The notes under the pieces are model-generated. The model did not search any database and was not told the DNA's origin. It worked only from the letters and a program-made list of their open reading frames with translations. From Ilyonectria destructans (taxonomy: Eukaryota > Ascomycota > Sordariomycetes > Hypocreales > Nectriaceae): 64,000 nucleotides of DNA. Location: contig JAHEWK010000006.1 of the NCBI GenBank assembly GCA_020740775.1, positions 3,224,001-3,288,000 on the forward strand. Direction: 5' to 3'. This document shows, one piece after another, positions 46,880-57,425 of this stretch (position 1 is the first letter of the stretch; every line of letters starts with the position of its first letter). Position numbers and translations under genes: made by a program.

Positions 46880-47678
46880 GAGACTCCGTATCGTGGCAGG
46901 GATGTCGGGACCAGGGGGACTGACCAACGACAAGTTTTGGATTTGGCGAAACTAAAGAAGTGCCTCGCCGACTGGAAGCTAATTAATCTCATTACCGAGG
47001 GAGATCTGGGCATGGGGTTATTTGAGCTTAAGCCCCGATGTTTGGTAATGGCACAGCACCGGAGGGGACAGAGAGCACCATTCATGATACCCATGGAAAT
47101 AGGCAATTGGGAATTACCCGGCGCATGGAGTATGGGCGTTTGCTTTTCGGCATGTTACCTAAGTAGACAAAGTCAGGACATGAGCATTACTTAAATGCAG
47201 ACCCATTCGGCGTTTAGCATCACAGGCAGGAGAGGCAAGGTGCGTGACGTTGTGACATCTTCCTTGACTAAGCTCTGGCTGACTGCGGGCAGGCTCCTCT
47301 CAAATTCACCAACCCGCGTGAAGTTCAGGACTTACCTTGCCATCTAAAGGCAGATGCATCCCAGTAACCACTTGGATTCTCTCTCACATCTCGGGAGGCT
47401 GAGGCGGAGTAACAAACGTACCCACTCACTATTCTCTGTGTGGCTGGTTCGCACGAGGCTGAGGAGCCCGGAATAACTGGCTGGTACGTACTTCGCCTCT
47501 CACGAAAGCGGAGCCCAGACGTGCGGCCCTAATTTTTAACCCACACAAAAAATCCCAATTTCTATCGGCGAAGCTTCCAAGATCCGACCGGGCCTAGGTT
47601 TTGCAGGACAGCCCTTGACTCTGATTTATTCCTTTCCTCACGCACCTTGAACCTCTGCATCACCTCGTCACCGTTGCA
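46880..47678. promoter_or_regulatory. TAF8 3' region and RACK1 promoter
   Basis: About 800 bp. A CCCTAA (reverse complement of TTAGGG, Tbf1-type core) is at 47527-47532, about 150 bp before the RACK1 start. The final 100 bp are a C/T-rich leader. Promoter function is inference. Confidence 0.45.
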
Positions 47679-49123
47679 ATGGCCGAACAATTGATCCTCA
47701 AGGGCACTCTCGAGGGCCACGTACGTCGACCCCTTCCTTCCGTCTCGTCGCCGTCGGCGCGGGCATGGGCGTGCTCATGGGCACGCCGATGCCCCCCTCG
47801 CGCGCACCGAAATGGAATCCTGATCTTGTGGACTGGATGCTGACGAGTGTTTGCAGAATGGCTGGGTCACCAGCCTGGCCACCTCGATGGAGAAGTACGT
47901 CGAGCACCGCCATGCCTTGGTTCGAAATACATCGTGAACTCACTGACTGACTTCACTGCAGCCCCAACATGCTCCTCTCTGCCAGCCGAGACAAGACTCT
48001 GATCATCTGGAACCTCACCCGCGATGAGACCCAGTACGGTTACCCCAAGCGATCGCTCAAGGGTCACTCCCACATCGTCTCCGACTGTGTACGTTTTCCT
48101 CAACGCCCTGGGCGTGGAACAGGACGAATTTGGAAGAGAACAAGCGCTGATATCTTTTTGCTGGATACAGGTCATCTCCTCTGATGGTGCCTACGCTCTG
48201 TCCGCTTCGTGGGACAAGACCCTGCGCCTCTGGGAGCTCGCCACTGGCACCACCACTCGACGATTTGTCGGCCACACCAACGACGTCCTCTCCGTCTCCT
48301 TCTCTGCCGACAACCGACAGATCGTCTCTGGCTCTCGCGACCGAACGATCAAGCTGTGGAACACCCTCGGTGACTGCAAGTACACCATCAGCGAGAAGGG
48401 CCACACCGAGTGGGTCTCTTGCGTCCGATTCAGCCCCAACCCCCAGAACCCCGTCATTGTCTCCAGCGGCTGGGACAAGCTCGTCAAGGTATGTAAAACA
48501 CGGAGCAATCCAAAGCCAAATATTCGCTCCCCAAACCTGTATGATGTTTGCAACCCAAGTATTTGCTACTTCAGAGCCTGTTTTGACAGGCCATGAGACC
48601 ACTATTCACCATTGCCCTGACTCAGACCCCAATCACAAATTCATTTTTCCAATACATACTTTTATCGTGGCAAAATAGTCTAACTGGAAATCTATAGGTT
48701 TGGGAGCTCTCGACCTGCAAGCTCCAGACTGACCACATCGGTCACACCGGATACATCAACACCGTCACCATCTCCCCTGACGGTTCTCTCTGCGCCTCCG
48801 GTGGCAAGGACGGTACCACCATGCTCTGGGATCTCAACGAGTCCAAGCACCTCTACTCCCTCAACGCCAACGATGAGATCCACGCTCTCGTCTTCTCCCC
48901 CAACCGATACTGGCTTTGCGCTGCTACTGCCAGCAGCATCATCATCTTCGACCTCGAGAAGAAGAGCAAGGTTGACGAGCTCAAGCCTGAGTTCACCTCC
49001 GTCGGCAAGAAGAGCCGGGAGCCCGAGTGTGTCAGCTTGGCCTGGTCCGCTGATGGCCAGACTCTGTTCGCTGGTTACACTGACAACGTCATCCGTGCCT
49101 GGGGTGTTATGTCCAGGGCGTAA
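47679..49123 (+). CDS. cpc-2: RACK1 / CPC2 ribosome-bound WD40 protein
   Basis: Exons 47679-47720, 47857-47894, 47962-48088, 48171-48488 and 48698-49123 give exactly 316 residues, the usual RACK1 length. Seven WD repeats are visible, for example [60 protein letters not shown] and [15 protein letters not shown]. The protein binds the 40S head and acts as a scaffold for signalling; in Neurospora (cpc-2) and yeast (Asc1) it links to general amino-acid control. The first intron contains a strong hairpin and the last intron a snoRNA, both listed separately. Exon 1 encodes only the first 14 residues. Confidence 0.96.
47761..47794 (+). other. near-perfect hairpin in RACK1 intron 1
   Basis: Arms 47761-47774 (GGGCATGGGCGTGC) and 47781-47794 (GCACGCCGATGCCC) pair at 13 of 14 positions, with one G-G mismatch and a six-base loop TCATGG. 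It lies in the middle of the 136-base first intron. Pairing is read directly; function is unknown. Confidence 0.75.
48538..48625 (+). ncRNA. snR24: C/D box snoRNA U24 (snR24-like) in RACK1 intron 4
   Basis: Within the 209-base last intron lie a C box ATGATGT (48541-48547), the segment TATTTGCTACTTCAGA (48560-48575) ending in a D'-like CAGA, a 6-bp stem GCCTGT/ACAGGC (48576-48591), a C' box ATGAGAC (48593-48599), CACCATTGCC and the D box CTGA (48617-48620). From memory, yeast snR24 has the same order: ATGATGT, the same TATTTGCTACTTCAGA, an internal stem of different sequence, ATGAGAC, ATCACCAAGATCT and CTGA. Yeast snR24 also lies in the intron of ASC1, the RACK1 gene. U24 guides 2'-O-methylation of large-subunit rRNA. 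The exact ends and the second guide are uncertain. Confidence 0.85.
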
Positions 49124-50090
49124 ATGCTCTCCACCTAAAAAAAGGTAGTGGTGACGGGGATGAAGGCGAGCGGATGAAGGTAGATCATTGGTGGGGCGTC
49201 AAATGGCTGGCTTCCTCGTTTGGTCTTTATTGATGCAAAGGAAGGGGGGGCGACTGAAATCTGACGAGGGCATGACGCATTTGCTGGCTAAGGCAGCCCC
49301 TGAAGGCACCGGGCATCATCCTTTTGTTCTCCAATAAAGAACTCGAGCTTTAAAATCCTGGCGGCGCTTCCGTGATCTGTTGTACCTGTCCCGTCCTTGT
49401 TCCGTATCCAGGCATGACTGCATGTGAACGTAGTTTTTGTGATCTACAACCCCTCTCATCAAGGGCAGTCATCTCCCCTCAGACGGAATTGGCCGAGGAA
49501 TCATGCCCCGTCGCCCGCCGTGGCGCTTGCGAATCTTCTATTCCAAGGTCTAGTGTTTCTGGAAGGCCTTAGTCATTGGGCTTGTTTTTGGACAATTTAA
49601 GACGTGTTGGTGGGATTGTATTAAGCAAAGACACGAGAGGAGGGCATCCCCGAGACATTCCCCTTTTTGTGAGGTGGAAATGGACTCTTCGCGATCTATG
49701 GTTGAATCTCAAGCCGGACCACTTTACTTGTGATGAACAATTTATCTTTCCCCAAGATCAAATTCTATCGTTGTATGTGCACGTCTAGAAATGCAGGCTT
49801 TTTTAAGCTGGCGTGAGAGCGAGGCTGCTTTGCTTACTGAGCCAAAGTCCGTCCGTCCCAGTGTTGCGGTTAAACTTCTAAAAGAGTCATCCCAGTGAAT
49901 ATTGTACATGTGCGTCCCAGTTGTCGACTGACAACTGCCCCCCCTTCCACCAACCACCTGATGCCACTTTGCTAAACCACGTACATCCCGGTGGCTAAAT
50001 GCCAGTCTTCCTCGCTACTGCCCAGAGGCCAGAGCTCATGTCATCTCCGACTCGTTCTGATTACAAGAACTTGGTGTCTTTCTCATGCCT
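49124..50090. other. intergenic region, convergent 3' ends
   Basis: Between the RACK1 and OST3 stop codons. Short ORFs only; nothing recognised. Confidence 0.5.
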
Positions 50091-51255
50091 TCACATGAAA
50101 GGTGGCAGAGAAAATGGGTAGCCACTATTCTTAATTCGGAAGACGCTGAGAAGGAAGCTGTAAACGAGAAATAGGACACCGCCCCAAGCGATCACGGCGA
50201 CCTGCTGCGTCTTCGAATCGGCGATGCGCGGTACCTTGACTGCGAGTGAGATGGCACAGAAGGATAGGATACCATCTGGAAAACTGTTAGCCAACGAGAG
50301 CGAGAAAGGAACTGGAAAGTGCCGTACAAAGAGCAGCTACGATCTGCGTCTCCAAGCCGAACTGGCTCTGGAAGCCAGGGGCAACGTAGCTCACCCCACC
50401 ACGTCCGTCGCCAGCGACATACGGCACCTTGCGAATGTGGTTAAACATGTGTCCACTGGTGAAGAGAAGGATCGAGATCAGGCTGATGGAAGCCCAGATG
50501 TTGCGGTTCTGAATAATGGGCAGAACATAGGGTGACGCGGTCACCAGGGCCGTGCCGAGGCCGAGGACAATGGTGGTGGTGGTGATCCATCGCATCCAGT
50601 TGATCGGGCGCCTGACGGGTGGATGGGGTCGGTCGGGGAGGTGACGGGAGACCCAGGCATGGACCTGTTCGGCGGTAGGAGGGCTAATCATGGTTAGAGT
50701 CCCTGATTGTGAGAGATGGGGTTGCTTTGGCACTCACCCGCTGGTGAAGTCAAATCGAAGGGGTTCTTGCACAGCGACGGCGTGGGGCCCGGCCGTCGGC
50801 TGGAAGAACAGGAGGACTGGGGCAGTTTGGAGGCCGAGCTGTGCAATGTCAGGACTACTTGTTTATGCACCAAAGCTGGTCCATCATAGCTTCATGAAAC
50901 TTACCGACAAGAAAACATCTCTGCCATCGGTGAAATCCAAAGTCCCAAATATCATTCGCGAATCTCCGGACTTGTCGCCCTTGGACCAGCTCTTGCTGAT
51001 GAGATCCCATTCCGGTTGGAATTCACGGCATAGCTGGCATCCGAACCTATTGTCTAAGGCAGTCAGAAGCACAGCGACGCTGTAATCTCGCGGCGCGCCG
51101 GTCAAGGACTTGTACGACGCATCGTTGAGCTTCACGGGCGAGGTGCTCTGCGCCTTGGCGTGGAATTCATCGAATCGTTCGGTGGCCGACTTCTTGGAGG
51201 CTACAGCGCCTGCGGTGAGCAGGGCCAAAGAAAAGAGTGACGAGAAGATACGCAT
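50091..51255 (-). CDS. OST3: oligosaccharyltransferase subunit OST3/OST6
   Basis: Exons 51255-50905, 50838-50738, 50683-50328 and 50275-50091 give 330 residues. A signal peptide (MRIFSSLFSLALLTAGAVAS) precedes a lumenal thioredoxin-like domain with the redox motif RFGCQLCREF (CxxC). Four membrane helices follow, beginning ITTTTIVLGLGTALV, ISLISILLFTSGHMF, ILSFCAISLAV and VIAWGGVLFLVYSFLL. Ost3/Ost6 are alternative subunits of the ER N-glycosylation enzyme; the CxxC holds substrate cysteines to improve site use. Splice joins keep YVAPGFQSQFGLE and the helix after it in frame. One gene stands for both yeast paralogues in most filamentous fungi, as I recall. Confidence 0.92.
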
Positions 51256-51520
51256 CGTGAGAGAGCACGAGCTGGTTGTGGGTTGGTAAAAGAGTAAGGG
51301 AAGTTGGCCAATTGGCCTCCAAGTTACTGCGTTGAGGTTGCCAGGAGCTAGTAGTGGAGCTTCGCGTGAAGCTGAGGTGGCCTCTGAATCTGGAAACGGC
51401 CAGAGCACCTTGACTTACCTAAGCTAACCGCTCGGTCCGGAGAGAGTCGTCATCGAGGGTGGGATGCATCACGTGATATCAAAGAGCAGCTGCGAGAGGC
51501 GCTAATCCAAATCCAGCACC

Positions 51521-53525
51521 ATGTTTACTTCCCGCCAAAACACGGCTACTCTTGGTCCTTTGACGTTCGTCCCACCTCATCTTCTTATGCGGCAGCATCA
51601 ACGGACCCCGCCCCAGTACTTTCGATTATTCGTCGAGCCCACATCACCTCATATTGCTCCTCTGGGAGCCGGATCTTGGACTACTCTATTTACTTCTCTC
51701 AGATCTGGGTAGCATCTGACGACATGGGTGCGAAATCGGTCGAGGTAGGGGCATCCGATTTCCAACAGCAAGATGGTTGGCACGGCCATGCTAATTTGAC
51801 TCGTACAGCGTATGGCTCGGATTAGCGATCTCTCTATGGACCACCAAGACAACATTCACCAGATTGATCTGGTCAACCGAGACGAGGAGGCCCGTCGCCT
51901 AAAGCTACGCCTCCTGTCTTTGCGGGATGAGAATGCCCTGTTGAAGGACAGGGTGACTCAAAGAGACTCTCGTCTCAAACTCCTGGTCAGACAAGGGGAT
52001 GATGTGCAGGCTGAGCTGGACGAAGCAAGGGAGAACGCCAAACTCCAGGATGCCAGGCTCAAGAAACAAACCAACGAATTGACAGCCCTCAAGGTAAAAC
52101 AAGAGATGTCTGGCCACAATTGATAGACTAACTGGGAACCAGACCGAACTTGGCTCACTAAATGGGTCCATGCAAGACTCCAGCAAAACACTCCAGGAAA
52201 AGTTTGCCCTCGACCGAGAACTGAACCGAATTCGACCCGAGATTGAACACCTGAAATCACAACTCACAAGTCACCAGGCAGTGGTTGCCGAGAAGCAAGA
52301 CCTCCAGAGAGAACTGAACTCCCTCGAAGTTGAACTGCAAAACGAAAGGCGATCCAAACTACGCCTCCAACAGAAGAGCGATACCGAGGCCAACGAGGAT
52401 TGGAAGACACGCTTAGCGGCAGTTGAGAAGAAGCACGCATCTGAGAGGAAGGAGTGGGAAAAGACCAAGAAGGAGCATGAGCGAGAACTTCGAGAGGCTC
52501 AGGGCCAAAGCGAGCGGCTGGAGGAACGAGTGTCAACGATCAAATCAAAGTTGAAGAGTGTGCAGTCTGAGCTGAAGGATGCTCGAGATGAGCTTGAAAG
52601 GAGTCGCGTGGAGCTCGAAGCCACGCGGAAGGTATCTCGAAAGGCCAATGACCAGCCCAAGAAGACAGTCACCATGAAGACACAGCCTGCCCGCAAGCGC
52701 CGAGTCAATGAACTGAGCATGGAAGATATTAGCATCGGGACGCCCGGCCCGGATGAAGCTACGCTCAAGCGTCCGTTGAAGAAGCGTGCAGCCGAGCTCG
52801 CATTGGTCGGAGAGAAGTCAACGTTTTCCATCACGCCCTTCCTGAGCAGGACCAAGAACCTCCCTGATGAGTCCATGGACCTGCCATCTCCGACGAATAA
52901 GCCCGCGGGTGTCCCGGAAGCAGTGATCGAGGAGGAGGAGGAAGAAGAAGAGGAGGAGAGGGAAGACAGGGAAGAACCGCATCCCAGGTCTGACTCTCAT
53001 GTGTCAGATGAGCCAACCCAGGATGTATCGGTGGACAACAAGCAGGCCGCAGATTCCAAGGCACCCAAGCCGCGAGGTAGGCCGCGGAAGGTGCTCGATG
53101 ATGCGCCGACGTTGAAAAAGAATATGCCGAGCTCGTCGGTGCAGAAGATGCGGACGCTACAGGCTAGCAGCAAAGCCGAGAAGGTGTTGGAGGAGTCGGA
53201 AGTTCTGGAGCAGGAGAATGGAGCGGTGAAAAGGGCCAAGAAGGGACTGGGGCTCAAGACTAAGGGCGTCGAGTCACGACCTGGCAATATGAGTGTCCTG
53301 GAAGCGGATGGGAAGAAGAAGAAGCGCAAGATTTTGGGCAACAGCAGCAAGACACTGTTTGACGACGATGAGGGCGAGATAGCACCCCTGCCTGCAAAGC
53401 CACAGCTGCTCGCCAATCGAAGGCTTAAGGCGACTTTGGGCGGCGTACCGAATGCCTTTGGTGGACGAACATTCTCACCACTGAAGAGGGATAGGCGAGG
53501 AGTCAATGCAAGCTTCCTGGCATGA
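51521..53525 (+). CDS. coiled-coil protein of unknown function; 5' end uncertain
   Basis: Well-supported exons are ...-51744, 51809-52093 and 52143-53525. From the Met at 51724 (MGAKSVERMARISDLS) this gives 562 residues. The same frame stays open upstream and reads protein-like (VLSIIRRAHITSY, then RILDYSIYFSQIWVASDD) but lacks a start codon, whereas the Met at 51521 is in another frame. A 41-base intron (donor after 51553, acceptor GCGGCAG) would join them but is unusually short. Residues up to about 200 form a long coiled coil (LKSQLTSHQAVVAEKQDLQR); then come basic segments, SITPFLSRTKNL, a Glu-rich run, an AT-hook-like PKPRGRPRK and a C-terminal FSPLKRDRRGVNASFLA. It is probably nuclear; I cannot name the family. 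Confidence 0.65.
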
Positions 53526-54151
53526 GTAACAGGAGGAATTGATGCGATGGTTGGCGACACGGCTACATGGTCATGGTTACGGTTGCATGGTCGGCGTTTG
53601 GGATTGAGGTTTTGGAGTTATTTCTATTGCAGGTTTGCATTTGAATTGAATTGAGAGAATCAAACAAAGAATCTGACACGAGTCGTAATATGGTCGAATG
53701 TTTCCACAGTGCAACCGATTCAGTTGACAGACGTCTGTATCCTCAAGTGAACGTGATGTCAGAGTGGATGGTTGCCCGATGTTTTCCATTCTCGCCCTGC
53801 TACACACGCCACCACCTACAGCAAGGCCCATCCACCAATATCAGAACGTAGGCAGGTGAGTATGTAATGGCATTTATATTGTGCCTGCTTGTTGATTCCT
53901 GGCAGATTGCATCCAGTAGGTACGTTTTATAGTGGTACTTCGTATGGTATTGCATAGTCCCCAGCTTGTACCGGAAAAAAAAAAAAAAAAAAAGTCCTAG
54001 CTTCCACCTCACGACCGTCAATCCGCTCGCATTTTCTCAATGCTGAGAGCGAGGTGTCTTTTTTTTTCATCTTTCCTTTCTGCACCTACCGCCGAAGCGC
54101 AACCATATTGGACCCGGGACTCTTCTCTTTGCCGGGGATTGGTTTTGCGTT
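53526..54151. other. intergenic region with A-run
   Basis: 3' region of the coiled-coil gene and MRM2 promoter. Contains a run of 19 A at 53975-53993. Nothing else seen. Confidence 0.5.
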
Positions 54152-55542
54152 ATGATTCCCCGACCAGCCGCGCGCCTCTCACGCCTCTTGCGCTCGTCCA
54201 GTCTTCCCGGTGCGTCAACATACTCACCCGAGTTGCTAGCAGTATGGCATGCGCGCTCAGCCGCGTCAACGTCGCGCTGGAAGCAACGACAGGGCCGCGA
54301 TTCGTTTGCCAGGGATGCAAAGGTGCAGGGGCTGAAAAGCCGGGCCGCGTTTAAGCTGCTGGAGGTATGTTGTGATGTTGGTGGTAGCGTTGACGCCAGT
54401 TGTTGCGTGCGCTGACGAGCTGGGAGATGGATGCCAAGTACAGGATTTTTAAGGGAAACGGGCAGATAGTAGTTGATTTGGTGAGTCTCGCTCGCACAGC
54501 AAGTATATGGAATCGCCGAGCTCATCTAGGCACAGGGCTACGCTCCAGGGAGTTGGTCTCAGGTACGGTGGCCTTGACTCTCGTGCACATGCGAGATGTC
54601 ACTCGCTTCTCCCCTCCCCCCCCCTGTGGCGCATTCATTTATTCATCTGTTCTAGGTTGCAATGGAGAGAACGCGCCCTCATGGCCGTGTCATTGGTATC
54701 GATCTCATCCCGGCCCAGCCTCCACGCGGCGTCACCACCTTCCAAGGAGACTTCCTCTCTCCCAACGTGCAGGCCATGGTCAAGGCCTTCATCGTCGACT
54801 CATATCAACGCCAGCCCTTTCCACCAGACGACCAAGACTCTGAAAAATCGTCGGACGATGTCGACGGAGAAGACGTTGATCGGCCCAGCTACATTGACAT
54901 GGAGCGTCATGCCGTCTCATCTCCGGATTCATCAGCGCCGACCTCAGATGCCTCCTCCAAGCGTCTTGTAGATGTTTGTCGACTCCCTCCCCCTCTGTCA
55001 TCGCCTGCCTAGATGCAATTTCTAATTTGCTGCCCAGGTCGTCTTGAGTGACATGTCAGCACCCTGGGAGCAAACATCTGGTTTCAATGTGAACACCTTG
55101 AGTAATCCCTATCATAGGCTCATGAACACGAGTGGCAATACCTTCCGGGACCACGCCGGCAGTATGGTGAGTACAACCACAAACCCAAGCTTCTCTTTGC
55201 CCCTTAAAACGAGCGTTCTGGGGTGACACCGGGCCATTTGTTGGATAGGATCTTTGCGCCGCGGCCCTGCAATTTGCGAGCGACACTCTGAAAGCTGGCG
55301 GGCACTTTGTTTGCAAGTTCTATCAGGGATCCGAGGACAAACTTCTCGAGAAGAAGTTGAAATCCATGTTCGCCAAGGTCTATAGAGAGAAACCCGAGTC
55401 TTCGAGGAAGGTAAGAGTCCCACGATCGATTACTGACGATGAGCAACTGTGACTGACTTTCAACACTACATAGGAGAGCAAAGAGGCATTCTTTGTTGCA
55501 CTGCGGAGGAAAGGCCACGCCACTGTACAATTAGACCCATAA
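54152..55542 (+). CDS. MRM2: mitochondrial rRNA 2'-O-methyltransferase (RrmJ/FtsJ family)
   Basis: Seven exons, 54152-54364, 54427-54480, 54536-54562, 54656-54973, 55038-55166, 55249-55410 and 55474-55542, give 323 residues. The Arg/Ser-rich N-terminus is a likely presequence. RrmJ landmarks are SRAAFKLLEMDAKY (catalytic Lys), DLGYAPGSWSQVAME (SAM-binding loop, made by the nine-codon third exon), VVLSDMSAPWEQ (Asp), GGHFVCKFYQG (Lys) and SKEAFFVALRRKG (near the Glu). Yeast Mrm2 methylates a uridine of 21S mitochondrial rRNA. An acidic insert of roughly 45 residues (PDDQDSEKSSDDVDGED) separates the strand after GDFLSPNV from VVLSD. It pairs by theme with uL22m elsewhere in the window. Confidence 0.9.
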
Positions 55543-55779
55543 TGCTAATCGAAAGATAATTCGCACATTCGTTGAGAAATTGCCCTGTCGAGGGTCTACA
55601 TCACGAACATCGTTCCAATAAGACGGCAGCAGTGCGCAAGAATTTCTTTGTAGAATTTTGTGATACCTAGCCACGCCAATTCCATGCAAGACCCATTTGC
55701 AAACCGAATGCCGGTATCAATTGCCTGATATACTGGCCGGAACTCCTCCCGAGGCCAATCATTTTCGTCACAACCTCCC

Positions 55780-56609
55780 TTAGACCTTGAAACCGCGCGA
55801 GCGTCTTCGGCCACGGGCACGCTCGAACTTGCGGCCCTTGGACTCGACATAGGGTTTCTGCGAGGCAAGTCAGACGGCGTTAGAATCGCAAAATGGCAAA
55901 GGTCACGTACCTTGTTCGAGTGGGGACCGAAGCCGAAGTGCTTGACAGCCTCACGGGCGTTCTTGGGGCCACGGAGGATCAGGGTGTTGCTGCCAGTGGG
56001 GGCACGGAGAGCAAGCTGGTCCAGGGTGATGGCCTCACCGCCGGCGGCGATGATGCGAGCACGGGCAGTGGCGGTGAATCGCAGGGCAGCGACGGTGGTC
56101 TTGGGGAACTGCAAGAGGCGGTTGTCGTCGGTGACGGTGGCGACAACGACGACGGTTCGCTTCTCGTCCTCCTTGTTAAGGTTGGCCACAATTCGGGACA
56201 ACGAAACGGGAGGTCGGTTGATCTTGGACGTGAAAAGACGTCGGAGAACGACCTTGTTGAAGGAAGAGTCGGTTCGGCCTAGAATTTGCACAACAATGTT
56301 AATTGGCTGTCGGCGGCTCGATGGGTGCGCCTGGGACGGAACGTACGGGCCAGGAAGCGGTAGAGCTTCACCAAGAGCTTAAGGTAGACATTGTCGCTCT
56401 TGGGGGCAGTGCGGTGCGTGCCCTTGACGTGGTGGCGGTCGAGATCGATACCTGTAGGGTGAAGCCTTCGTCAGCCATTTGATTCAAGCATGCTCAAGAG
56501 CGGCAACGCTGTCTTGCGGGAACAAGATGGTGCCTTGATCGCAGAGAGAAGCCTGGGGCTTCTCTCTACTCGCATACAGAGTCTGAGCTGAAAAACTTCA
56601 CGTACCCAT
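55780..56609 (-). CDS. RPL18: 60S ribosomal protein eL18
   Basis: Exons 56609-56606, 56451-56347, 56278-55911 and 55857-55780 give 184 residues. The first exon codes only ATGG; exon 2 begins GT, giving [18 protein letters not shown], the eL18 start. Later landmarks are [66 protein letters not shown] and the basic end [19 protein letters not shown]. All donors are GTACGT. The long first intron holds a perfect hairpin, listed separately. A TTAGGG (56760-56765 on the + strand) lies about 150 bp upstream of the start. Confidence 0.95.
56543..56567 (-). other. perfect 11-bp hairpin in eL18 intron 1
   Basis: On the gene's strand, AGAGAGAAGCC and GGCTTCTCTCT pair perfectly around a three-base CCA loop; one G-U and one G-C pair can extend the stem. 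It sits about 40 bases after the 5' splice site. In yeast the RPL18A intron carries an RNase III (Rnt1) hairpin that triggers decay of unspliced RNA; the parallel is suggestive, but the tight loop differs from the Rnt1 AGNN tetraloop. Confidence 0.8.
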
Positions 56610-57425
56610 GGCGGCGGTTGTCGCTGTGAAATTTGGCGATGATGGGGTGGTGTTGCGGCTGGCCTTCCTTCACCTTTTCGAAAAAATTCAAGGGCTTGAG
56701 GTGAGTGGGACCTGCCCACCACAGGACCGGGCAGCTCCTAGAGCGGTCAGCTGCGGCAATTAGGGCACAGCATCAACCCAACCATATTTGGACTAGTCAT
56801 ATTTTCATTTGGAAATGGAAGGACGCTGATCAGCTGACCACCGGCTAACAAGGTGAGGAAGGTGTGCCCTGGCCACCGAGCCACACCGGGTACACCGAAA
56901 TCGACCGCCCCTTTGCGGTCCAACCCACCATTCTGTAATACATCGAGGAAGAGTGGACTTGTCAACAAGGGTGGGGTTCCCACTAAGAAGAAATCTTGGG
57001 GAATGTATTAAACATCTTCTTCGGAGGCATGCCCATCGGCGCCTTCGTCGTTGTGATTCTTGACTCTTGATACGTTTGTGATGTCCGCGATTCTGTTGGT
57101 GGTATTGTCCTCTAACAAAATACTAGCAACGACCAAAATGATGATATAGCGCTGGCAACGATGCTCATCTATTGTTAAAAGATACCTATATATCCATCAT
57201 ATCGCGCCGGAATAGAGTTGCCATGTCTTCTCTTGAATAGTGCGTAACCTTGTTAACCACGTCTGCGCTTCCTGCGCCGATCTAACATCCCACTATTGTA
57301 GTCCCCCGTTGTTGTAACTTCACACCGTCGCCCTTGTTCCGGATTTCCTTTTGTCGAGTAGCCAATTCTTCCCATGCCCAGCCTAACGCACCGTCCAATA
57401 TGCTATTGTCACAAACTCATACATG
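56610..57425. other. intergenic region, eL18 promoter and carrier 3' region
   Basis: Contains TTAGGG at 56760-56765. No E-box CACGTG was seen. No gene seen. Confidence 0.45.

Noticed and set aside
53975..53993. A run as a retrotransposon or processed-gene tail
   Set aside because: No gene-like body upstream ending at the run and no target-site duplication seen.
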